From JBOEGW01 sp050633625 (GTDB lineage: Bacteria; Pseudomonadota; Alphaproteobacteria; Rhodobacterales; Rhodobacteraceae), in contig JBOEGW010000006.1 in NCBI GenBank assembly GCA_050633625.1, positions 62,001 to 126,000 of the forward strand: a stretch of DNA of 64,000 bases, in the 5' to 3' direction. Positions 25,026-31,768 of this stretch are shown in pieces. Position 1 is the first letter of the stretch. Every line of letters begins with the position of its first letter. The translations under genes were made by a program, and so were the position numbers. The notes beneath the pieces are model-generated. The model was not told the origin of the DNA and ran no database searches. It was given only the letters and a program-made list of their open reading frames with translations.

Positions 25026-25637
25026 ATGAAAAACGCTGGAAAAATCGCAAGTCTTGGTGTTGTCACCGGTCTGGCCGTATCGCTTTTGGCAACGGGTATC
25101 GCTGCGGCGGATGATCGTGGCGGACTAAAACGCGGCGGTGGCATGGGCGCTCAAGGCGGGCTGCGCGGCGCTACGTTTGCTGAGCTTGATGTGGATGGCA
25201 ATGGCTCGATCACAGAAGAAGACCTTTTGGCTCGCGCTCAAGCCAAGTTTGCTGAAACAGACACGGACGGCAGCGGAACGCTTTCGGCTGAGGAGCTTGC
25301 GGCAGGTGCATTGGCGCGGATGGAAGCGGCAAAAGCGGCGGCTGAGGCCGAAGGTAAAGACATGCGTCGAACACCGCCTGCTGGCTTTGAGGACAAAATG
25401 GCCGAGCGCCTTCTTGAGGCACGAGATGCCAATGAAGACGGTGCTTTGTCGCAAGATGAGTTGGCCCCAAAGGATGGCTATGGCCGCATGATTGATCGCT
25501 TTGACACCGACGACGACAACGCTTTGTCCGAAGAGGAGTTTGCCCAGATCAAAGCCGAGCATGGGGACCGTAAAGGCCCGCGCGGCAAGGGTCATGGCCA
25601 TGACCGCGATGGTGAGCGCAAAGGGCAGCGCAACTAA
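25026..25637 (+). CDS. Exported EF-hand calcium-binding protein
   Basis: A 203-residue periplasmic protein with signal peptide MKNAGKIASLGVVTGLAVSL (cleavage near residue 28). It has four EF-hand loops: DVDGNGSITEED (55-66), DTDGSGTLSAEE (79-90), DANEDGALSQDE (134-145) and DTDDDNALSEEE (160-171). Loops 1 and 4 are slightly off consensus (Asp at position 12; Asn for Gly at position 6). The tail is His/Lys/Gly rich (GKGHGHDRDGERKG) and may bind metal. A good ribosome site, TAGGAGAAC, precedes the ATG. It is followed after a hairpin by an ECF sigma factor operon and may be its target or input. Confidence 0.88.
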   Translation: MKNAGKIASLGVVTGLAVSLLATGIAAADDRGGLKRGGGMGAQGGLRGATFAELDVDGNGSITEEDLLARAQAKFAETDTDGSGTLSAEELAAGALARMEAAKAAAEAEGKDMRRTPPAGFEDKMAERLLEARDANEDGALSQDELAPKDGYGRMIDRFDTDDDNALSEEEFAQIKAEHGDRKGPRGKGHGHDRDGERKGQRN

Positions 25638-25652
25638 AGCGCACAATAATGA

Positions 25653-25681
25653 GGTGTTGGGCCGGATCTTGGCCCAGCACC
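25653..25681 (+). terminator. Hairpin between EF-hand gene and sigma factor gene
   Basis: GGTGTTGGGCC / GGCCCAGCACC forms an 11-bp stem with one G-U pair and a 7-nt loop. No T-run follows. It may reduce read-through into the sigma factor gene or stabilise the upstream mRNA, rather than terminate fully. Confidence 0.5.
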
Positions 25682-25733
25682 ACGCTGGCCAAAGGTGGCT
25701 TGAAGGGGCGCAGGGGAAGGTCTACCTCAGGTA

Positions 25734-26324
25734 ATGATGACGATGGCACTGGACGCAGAACAAGAGATCTCGGACGAAGCATTGCTTGTGGCCTTTGGCC
25801 ATGGGGATCAAAGGGCTGCGGGTCAGTTGACACTGCGTTTGACTCCGCGTGTTCTGGGCTTTGCCACGCGACTTTTGGGGGGCGACAGGGCCGAGGCCGA
25901 GGACGTGACGCAAGATGCGTTGATGCGGTTGTGGAAGGTGGCCCCTGAATGGCGCCAAGGTGAGGCGAAGGTGACGACTTGGTTGTATCAGGTCACGCGA
26001 AACCTGTGTTTGGATCGGCTGCGCAAGAAACGCGGCGTGGATTTGGACGCAATCCCTGAGCCTGAGGATGATGCGCCGGGGGCGGTGCAGGGCTTGATCG
26101 AAGCAGACAGGGCGGCCGCGCTGACAGCAGCGCTTGCGGGGCTGTCTGAACGGCAACGTGTTGCTGTGACACTGAGGCATATTGAAGGGCTGACAAACCC
26201 GGAAATTGCTGAGGTTATGGAGATTAGCGTCGAGGCGGTGGAAAGTCTGACCGCACGGGGCAAACGGGCGCTGGCGGCGGCTTTGGCCGATCAACGCGAG
26301 GAGTTGGGATATGTCGATGAATAA
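25734..26324 (+). CDS. ECF-type RNA polymerase sigma factor
   Basis: A 196-residue sigma factor. Region 2 (about 30-95) shows AEAEDVTQDALMRLWKVAPEWR and TWLYQVTRNLCLDRLRKKR. Region 4 (about 130-185) shows LSERQRVAVTLRHIEGLTNPEIAEVMEISVEAVESLTARGKRAL. There is no region 1.1 or 3, so it is an ECF factor. Several in-frame Met codons (25734, 25737, 25743) are possible starts; none has a clearly superior ribosome site. The next gene starts inside its last 14 bases and is the probable anti-sigma factor. Confidence 0.92.
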   Translation: MMTMALDAEQEISDEALLVAFGHGDQRAAGQLTLRLTPRVLGFATRLLGGDRAEAEDVTQDALMRLWKVAPEWRQGEAKVTTWLYQVTRNLCLDRLRKKRGVDLDAIPEPEDDAPGAVQGLIEADRAAALTAALAGLSERQRVAVTLRHIEGLTNPEIAEVMEISVEAVESLTARGKRALAAALADQREELGYVDE

Positions 26325-26730
26325 TGAAGACCGATTGACGGATGACGCTCTGGACGCCTTTTTTGCGGCGGCAAAGTCCGATGCGCCCACGCCATCCGAT
26401 GCTTTGATGACGGCCATCATGCAGGACGCCATACGTGCGGCGGAAGGGTTTGAAGCTGTCAAAACAGCCCCGGCGCGCGGCCCCAAAATGGGGCTTTGGG
26501 CGACGCTTATGGCGGTGCTTGGCGGCTGGCCCGCGGTGGCGGGCATGGCCACGGCCACGGTGGCGGGCGTGTGGATTGGCGCGGCGGCCCCCCAAGGGGT
26601 GAGCAGCTTTGCGGGCGGTGTGTTGATGCCTGTTGCCAGCGCGAGCGCGAGCGGAGAAGAATATGAGCTGGACGAGTTTGTGCCCGGATATGCGGCGCTT
26701 TCGGTCCTTGACGGAGAGATGATCCAATGA
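26311..26730 (+). CDS. Probable membrane-anchored anti-sigma factor (CnrY-like layout)
   Basis: A 139-residue protein of no family I can name securely. The first ~50 residues are acidic and helical (LTDDALDAFFAAAKSDAPTPSDALMTAIMQDAIRAAEG). One membrane segment follows (about 67-90), and the rest would be periplasmic. That is the layout of CnrY-type anti-sigma factors: short cytoplasmic sigma-binding tail, one helix, outer part. The position immediately after, and overlapping, the sigma gene supports the role. GAGGAG precedes the ATG. It overlaps the next gene by ATGA. Confidence 0.65.
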   Translation: MSMNNEDRLTDDALDAFFAAAKSDAPTPSDALMTAIMQDAIRAAEGFEAVKTAPARGPKMGLWATLMAVLGGWPAVAGMATATVAGVWIGAAAPQGVSSFAGGVLMPVASASASGEEYELDEFVPGYAALSVLDGEMIQ

Positions 26731-27290
26731 GCGACGACATGAAACAAGATCCGATACAGCCGCCCGTGCCGCCACGCGCGGCACCGGGGATGCGGGGTTG
26801 GGTGCGCGCTTTGTTGGTGGTCTCGCTGGCGCTAAACCTATTGGTCTTCGGGCTGGTGATTGGCGCACGCGGGATTGGCGATCGGTTTGATGGCCCGGAT
26901 CGGCGTGGGCCTGAGCATGCGCAAAAAGACAGGCGCGGCGAGGAAAAACTTGATCCGGCTTTTGGGCCGCTTGGGCGAGCATTGCCGAGCGAGTACCGGC
27001 GGGCCATTGGGCAAGAGCTGCGCGCGCGCGGACGCCCGAGTGATGAGAACCGTCAGATGGTAGCGCAAGAGCTTGGCGCGATGATCGAAGCGCTGCGGGC
27101 TGAGCCGTTTGACAGCGCGGCTTTGGCCAAGGTGATGGAGGCGCAATCAACGCGGTTTGCCGAGCGCAATACACTGGGGCGCGCGATCTTGATCGAACAT
27201 CTTGAAGGCATGAGCGGTGAGGCGCGTGCGCAATATGCGGATCGTTTGGAAAAAGGCTTCCGGCGCGCTGTGGAGCGGGCACGGCCTTAA
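26727..27290 (+). CDS. CnrX/CpxP-like periplasmic sensor (heavy-metal sensor family)
   Basis: A 187-residue protein. A short cytoplasmic N-terminus with a Pro-rich segment is followed by one membrane helix (about 24-46). The periplasmic part is helical: LPSEYRRAIGQELRARGRPSDENRQMVAQELGAMIEALRAEPFDSAALAKVMEAQSTRFAERNTLGRAILIEHLEGMS, as in CnrX and other periplasmic heavy-metal sensors (PF13801). The His/Met ligands known from CnrX are not evident, so the signal may not be nickel or cobalt. It is third in a sigma / anti-sigma / sensor operon. The extracytoplasmic sensor would control release of the sigma factor. Confidence 0.72.
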   Translation: MSDDMKQDPIQPPVPPRAAPGMRGWVRALLVVSLALNLLVFGLVIGARGIGDRFDGPDRRGPEHAQKDRRGEEKLDPAFGPLGRALPSEYRRAIGQELRARGRPSDENRQMVAQELGAMIEALRAEPFDSAALAKVMEAQSTRFAERNTLGRAILIEHLEGMSGEARAQYADRLEKGFRRAVERARP

Positions 27291-27334
27291 GGCGCGGCTG
27301 TGGCGCGCCGCACCTATGACGGGCGCGCGGCGGG

Positions 27335-28720
27335 CTACGCGGCTTCTGGGTTGCCGAAGGTGATCAAGTTGCGTCCTTCCGCCTTTGAGGCATAGAGCGC
27401 TTGATCCGCCTCTTCGATCATATCCGTCACAACGGTGGGGCCGTAATCCTGTGCGCGGCGATAGGCGACACCGATTGAGGCGGTGATGGTGATGCCTTCG
27501 CGCACAGACCCCGCGTAAATCGGCGTATCCGCAATGACACTATGTAATCTGCGGGCCGCATGGCGCGCGTGTTCAAGCGAGGTGCCGGGCATTGCGATCA
27601 GGAATTCCTCACCGCCAAAACGCGCCAATAAATCCATGTCGCGCAGGTTGTCCTGTAGTCGTTTCGCGGTCTCAACCAACACCTGATCCCCCACCATATG
27701 ACCATAGGTGTCATTGACCCGTTTGAACCGGTCAAGGTCGAGCAACATAAGGGCGAGAGGCTGGTCGGCATGGGCCATCTCACTGGTCACTCGGGCGAGG
27801 TACGCGTTGGCATAGCGGCGATTATACACCCCTGTGAGCGGGTCGATCATGGCGAGATCGAGCTGTTCTTTGAAGCCAGAGCGCAGGGCGTCCATTTCGT
27901 GTTTGCGCGCCACCAAGGTGGTGAGCCGCGCTGCCATTTCTTCCGGGTCAAAGAGGCCGCTGGTGACGGCATCCGCCCCGACATCCAGCCCCAAAACCGC
28001 ATTGTCACGCGCCCCTGATACGATGTGTAGAATGATCACAGCATTGCGCGTCGATGGATGCGAACGCAATTCGCTCACCATCCGAACACTCTCAATTTGG
28101 TTCTCAGCCTCCGCAAATAACAAGAAAGCGTCGGTATCTTCCGTTTGCGCATTGCTATCAAGGACTTCCGCCTTGGAACGCAATGCGATGTGGCTGTTGA
28201 GCAGGCGCCCAAGTTCGCGCCGCCAGATCAGACCCGTGGCAGGGGACGGGGCAACAATCGTGACCTTGGGGCGCTGTGTTTTGTCGGGGTTATGCTGGGT
28301 GTACCCAAGGTCGGTCATGGTGCTTTGACGCCGGGCCAGCTCTAAACGCCCGCCGTGGGCGCGCATGAGATTGCGCACAAGCGCCATGAGCACGCTTTCT
28401 TCGAGTGGTTTTGCAAGGCAATCATCCGCGCCCGCGCGCAGGCTTTGGATGCGGCGGTCCTTTGATCCGGACCCGTCCAGAATGATCACAGGAATATGGC
28501 GCGTGGCGGGGTCCAGTTTGAGTTGACGGAGGGTTTCAAGACCGCCGCCGGGAAGGGCTTGATCCAGCAAAATCACATCCGGGTTTTCGCTGCGCGCGGC
28601 TTCCAGCGTTTCCTGTTTGGTTTCGGCATGAAGCGTTTCATAGCGCGCACGCGACAGCTTCACCTTCAGGATAATCCTGTTGGTGGCCACATCGTCAGCG
28701 ATAAGAATACGTCCTGCCAT
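27335..28720 (-). CDS. pleD: PleD-type response regulator diguanylate cyclase
   Basis: A 461-residue protein with two receiver domains and GGDEF, the PleD layout. Receiver 1 has the phospho-Asp in DVILLDQALPGG (about residue 53) and Lys in CLAKPLEE. Receiver 2 (about 150-275) is degenerate. The GGDEF domain (about 295-455) carries FGGEEFLIAMPG and an intact inhibitory RxxD (RDMD, five residues before GGEEF), so it should be active and feedback inhibited by c-di-GMP. No kinase gene is adjacent. It lies 1.2 kb from the second GGDEF operon. Confidence 0.92.
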   Translation of the reverse strand: MAGRILIADDVATNRIILKVKLSRARYETLHAETKQETLEAARSENPDVILLDQALPGGGLETLRQLKLDPATRHIPVIILDGSGSKDRRIQSLRAGADDCLAKPLEESVLMALVRNLMRAHGGRLELARRQSTMTDLGYTQHNPDKTQRPKVTIVAPSPATGLIWRRELGRLLNSHIALRSKAEVLDSNAQTEDTDAFLLFAEAENQIESVRMVSELRSHPSTRNAVIILHIVSGARDNAVLGLDVGADAVTSGLFDPEEMAARLTTLVARKHEMDALRSGFKEQLDLAMIDPLTGVYNRRYANAYLARVTSEMAHADQPLALMLLDLDRFKRVNDTYGHMVGDQVLVETAKRLQDNLRDMDLLARFGGEEFLIAMPGTSLEHARHAARRLHSVIADTPIYAGSVREGITITASIGVAYRRAQDYGPTVVTDMIEEADQALYASKAEGRNLITFGNPEAA

Positions 28721-28827
28721 CTAGGTGCTGTGCCTCTCGAAAAAATCATTCATATTGGAGTCGAATACGTAAGGTGTCGCAAAGAAGTGTTAACAATTCC
28801 TTTCCAAACCCCGGAGACCCTATCCCA

Positions 28828-29106
28828 ATGAAGCAAGAATCCGCCGAGACGATTGGTCTGCAAGCCTTGGGTTGGCTCGCGTCAAATGACGAGCTTTTGC
28901 CTGTTTTTCTTGGCTCAACCGGAGGTGATATCGACCAATTGCGGGCTGGCGCGCGCGATCCGGAGTTCCTGGCGGCTGTTTTGGATTTCTTAACGATGAA
29001 TGACGCTTGGGTCGTCGAGTTCTGTGACACCGTGGGACTTGGCTACCAAAAACCCCTTGAGGCGCGCATGGCCCTGCCCGGCGGGGCGCAAACGCATTGG
29101 ACATAG
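28828..29106 (+). CDS. DUF3572 family protein
   Basis: A 92-residue protein starting MKQESAETIGLQALGWLASNDELLPVFLGSTG, the DUF3572 N-terminus. It contains FLTMNDAWVVEFCDTVGL near residues 54-71. No membrane segment is seen and the function is unknown. The ATG at 28828 is chosen because conservation starts there. It is divergent from pleD and ends five bases before the HAD gene, so the two form an operon. Confidence 0.88.
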   Translation: MKQESAETIGLQALGWLASNDELLPVFLGSTGGDIDQLRAGARDPEFLAAVLDFLTMNDAWVVEFCDTVGLGYQKPLEARMALPGGAQTHWT

Positions 29107-29110
29107 GGTG

Positions 29111-29812
29111 ATGCAGGTTCGGGCGGTTTTGTTCGATAAAGACGGAACGCTGTTTGCCTTTGGCGCGACGTGGGGGCGCTGGGCGGCCGAGCTTGTGATA
29201 GGGTTGGCGCAGGGGGACCGCGCCTTGGCGCGCCATCTTGGGCGGGCCGTCGGGTTTGATCTTGAGACCCAGACATTTGAGGCGCATGGGGTCGCGGCAG
29301 CGGGCACCGTTGAGGAGATCGCGCGCGCCTTTGCGCCCATTTTGGGCCAGCCCGTTGAGCGCCTAAATGACAAGATCACAGCGCTGAGTGCGACAGTGCA
29401 AGCGGTGCCCGCCGTGCCCCTACGTCCGCTTTTGGGCGCGCTGTCGGCGCGGGGGCTGAAGCTTGGCCTTGCGACCAACGATGTTGAGGCCAGCGCGCGG
29501 GCGCAGTTAGAGGCGGCGGACGTGTCGCATCTGTTTGATTTCATTGCTGGATATGACAGCGGATTTGGCGCAAAACCAGCGCCTGACATGTGTTTGGCCT
29601 TCGCTGAGGCCCTGCGCATAGAGGCGCGGCATGTTGTGATGGTTGGTGACAGCTTGCATGACCTTCTGGCCGGGCGTGCGGCAGGCATGGCGACGGTGGG
29701 CGTGCTGAGCGGTGTAGCGACAGAGGCGGAGTTGCGTCCCTTTGCGGATGTGGTTTTACCGGATATTTCCGCTTTGCCATTATGGTTGGAGACCGGGCGA
29801 GAGCCTTTTTGA
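29111..29812 (+). CDS. HAD family hydrolase (phosphoglycolate-phosphatase-like)
   Basis: A 233-residue cytoplasmic phosphatase of HAD subfamily IA. Motif I is FDKDGTL (about 8-14; the second Asp, DKD rather than DxDG, matches DxD with Lys between). Motif II lies in GLATNDVEASARAQL, the motif III Lys in GAKPAPDM, and motif IV is VMVGDSLHDLLAGRAAG near residues 176-192. It resembles Gph. Start ATG 29111, with a GTG one codon upstream as alternative. Located directly after DUF3572. Confidence 0.9.
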   Translation: MQVRAVLFDKDGTLFAFGATWGRWAAELVIGLAQGDRALARHLGRAVGFDLETQTFEAHGVAAAGTVEEIARAFAPILGQPVERLNDKITALSATVQAVPAVPLRPLLGALSARGLKLGLATNDVEASARAQLEAADVSHLFDFIAGYDSGFGAKPAPDMCLAFAEALRIEARHVVMVGDSLHDLLAGRAAGMATVGVLSGVATEAELRPFADVVLPDISALPLWLETGREPF

Positions 29813-29845
29813 GATCGCGTGATCGGTTTCGCCTTTTCTTAAGAT

Positions 29846-29874
29846 TTGCGCTTTAGGATAGGTGCAGTTGATAA
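29846..29874 (+). promoter_or_regulatory. Predicted sigma-70 promoter of the H-NOX-like operon
   Basis: TTGCGC (29846-29851), a 17-base spacer and TGATAA (29869-29874). Transcription would start near 29881, six bases from the ATG at 29887, giving a very short leader. Confidence 0.45.
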
Positions 29875-29886
29875 AGGGTAAATCGC

Positions 29887-30477
29887 ATGCATGGTCTCAT
29901 TCTTCGCTCTTTTGAGGGTTATATTCATAACGTGTATGGCACGCCTGTGTGGGAGCGGGTGGTTGCGCAGCTTGATCTCGGATTTAGCAGTTTTGAGCCG
30001 CTGTTTCATTATGAAGACAAGGTGGCACAGTTGCTCTTGGACGGCTGCGCTGCGGCGCTTGATAAGCCGAGCGACATGTTACTCGAGGATTTTGGCACAT
30101 ATATGGTGGCGGATGCGCAATCGGAGCGGGTGCGGCGCTTGCTGCGATTTGGCGGGGTGGATTACGAGGATTTCCTGCGCTCTCTTGAGGATTTGCCCGG
30201 GCGAGCGCGCCTTGCTGTGAGTGATTTGGATCTGCCGGAAATCGAGCTTGTGGAGGTTGGCGAGGGGCAGTTTTCCGTGCGCAGCCGCGCTGCGATCGGG
30301 CGCTTTGGCCATGTTCTGACGGGGATGTTGCGCGCTTTGGCCGATGATTACGGGGCTTTGGTCTTTATCGAGCATATGGGCGAAGATGCCGGGTTTGAGC
30401 AGATTTCGGTCCAGCTCTTGGAGGCGGCCTTTGCGCAGGGGCGCAGTTTTGATCTCGCGTCCGCGGTCCGGGGATAA
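29887..30477 (+). CDS. H-NOX-like protein lacking the proximal heme histidine
   Basis: A 196-residue protein with the H-NOX (heme NO/O2-binding) fold pattern: MHGLILRSFEGYIHNVYG at the start, FGTYMV near 69-74, RLLRFGGVDYEDFLRSLEDLPGRARL (84-109), a following beta strand IELVEVGEGQFSVRSR, and TGMLRALADDYG. In heme-binding members the segment after ...F...L..D.. holds the ligand His (H102) and later the YxSxR heme-propionate motif. Here Pro104 takes the His place, no His occurs between residues 42 and 141, and YxSxR is also degraded (VRSRA). It probably does not bind heme conventionally. It forms an operon with the next gene, four bases away, which has the HNOBA partner domain. Confidence 0.78.
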   Translation: MHGLILRSFEGYIHNVYGTPVWERVVAQLDLGFSSFEPLFHYEDKVAQLLLDGCAAALDKPSDMLLEDFGTYMVADAQSERVRRLLRFGGVDYEDFLRSLEDLPGRARLAVSDLDLPEIELVEVGEGQFSVRSRAAIGRFGHVLTGMLRALADDYGALVFIEHMGEDAGFEQISVQLLEAAFAQGRSFDLASAVRG

Positions 30478-30481
30478 TGAC

Positions 30482-31501
30482 ATGACATTGCACACGACTT
30501 TTACGTTTGATACCAGCGCGTTGGACAAGTTGATGCCCATGCATCTGTTGTTGGATGGGGCAGGGCGGATTGTTCATGCCGGACCAACTGTCAGCAAGAT
30601 TCAGGCGCAGGTTTTTGGCGCTCAGAGCTTGGAAGGGGTGCATCTGAGCGAAGCGTTTGAGCTGCGCCGCCCGGATGCGATTGATCCAATTGGCGCTTTG
30701 AGCCGCCAGCACGGGGGTAAGTTCTACCTACGGCTAAAAACCCCTGACAAAACCCAGTTGATTGGGACGGCCTGTGAGCTTCCTGTCGTGAAAGGTGCGG
30801 TGCAGGGGCGGCTTTTGAACCTGTCTTTTGGCATTTCGATCTTGGATGCTGTTGCGAAGTTCGGCTTGGCGGGGTCAGATTTTGCGCCCACGGATTTGAC
30901 TGTGGAAATGCTCTATTTGATGGAGGCAAAATCGGCTGCGATGGAGGAAAGCCGGAAGCTGAACCTCAAATTGCACGGCGCAAAGCAAGCCGCTGAGGCC
31001 GAAGCGATGACGGATATGCTCACCGGTTTGCGCAATCGGCGCGCCCTCAACATCGACCTTGATCGGTTGATCGGGCGCGGTGTGCCCTTCACTTTGCTGC
31101 ATTTGGACCTTGATTACTTTAAATCGGTCAATGACACATTGGGCCATGCGGCGGGGGATCTCGTGTTGAGTGAAGTTGCGCGCATTTTGCTTGAAGAAAC
31201 CCGCGATGATGACACTGTGGCACGGGTTGGCGGGGATGAATTCATTCTTGTTTTCAACAATTTGATTGATGAAGATCGTTTGTCCAGCATCGCCTCGCGC
31301 ATGATCGAAAGGCTTGAGGTTCCGATTCCCTACGAGGATCAGACCTGCAAGATTTCCGCGTCGATTGGCATGGTCAGCAGCACGTTTTATGCAGCACCCG
31401 ATCCCGAAAAGATGATCCATGACGCGGATATTGCGCTCTACGCCTCCAAAGAACGCGGGCGGGCGCAGTTTACGGTCTTCACACCAGAGATGGCGGCCTA
31501 A
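30482..31501 (+). CDS. HNOBA-GGDEF protein, predicted diguanylate cyclase
   Basis: A 339-residue protein. Residues about 15-140 fit the HNOBA (H-NOX-associated, PF07701) domain: MPMHLLLDGAGRIVHAGPTVSKI, then GVHLSEAFELRRPDA. That is the PAS-like dimer domain that follows H-NOX in soluble guanylate cyclases. A coiled coil (about 143-175) precedes a GGDEF domain with VGGDEFILVF (249-258) and an inhibitory site RDDD (241-244), five residues upstream. It should make c-di-GMP. Translation starts four bases after the H-NOX-like gene, so both are one operon and probably one sensor complex. No transmembrane segment. Confidence 0.85.
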   Translation: MTLHTTFTFDTSALDKLMPMHLLLDGAGRIVHAGPTVSKIQAQVFGAQSLEGVHLSEAFELRRPDAIDPIGALSRQHGGKFYLRLKTPDKTQLIGTACELPVVKGAVQGRLLNLSFGISILDAVAKFGLAGSDFAPTDLTVEMLYLMEAKSAAMEESRKLNLKLHGAKQAAEAEAMTDMLTGLRNRRALNIDLDRLIGRGVPFTLLHLDLDYFKSVNDTLGHAAGDLVLSEVARILLEETRDDDTVARVGGDEFILVFNNLIDEDRLSSIASRMIERLEVPIPYEDQTCKISASIGMVSSTFYAAPDPEKMIHDADIALYASKERGRAQFTVFTPEMAA

Positions 31502-31596
31502 CGCGTCAAGGGCCGCTGTGCTCGTGCACCAAACCACGAAAACCAAGTGCCCACCGTCAGCTGTGTGCTATGCGCAGATCATATGTCGGAGGGAAG

Positions 31597-31671
31597 TGGT
31601 AGCCCGTAGGGGAATTGAACCCCTCTTTCCAGGTTGAAAACCTGGCGTCCTAACCGATAGACGAACGGGCC
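31597..31671 (-). tRNA. tRNA-Glu (anticodon TTC), CCA encoded
   Basis: On the minus strand the sequence starts GGCCCGT at 31671. A D-arm with GGTTAGGA follows, then an anticodon stem CCAGG/CCTGG with loop TTTTCAA, so the anticodon is TTC for Glu. The T-arm is GAGGGGTTCAATTCCCCT. The acceptor closes with ACGGGCT (first pair G-U), discriminator A and an encoded CCA (31597-31599). It lies between the HNOBA-GGDEF gene and recJ. Confidence 0.93.
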
Positions 31672-31768
31672 ACTCTTGGCGTGAGGCGGGTTCTAAAAAA
31701 TGCGGCGGATATGCGCAAGGGGTAATCTTCACAAAATGGAAAAAACTTTGAAGAATTTTCGCGCTGGC

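Noticed and set aside
29846..29886. FNR/DNR site upstream of the H-NOX-like gene
   Set aside because: TTGATAAAGGGTAAAT lacks the second half-site (ATCAA).
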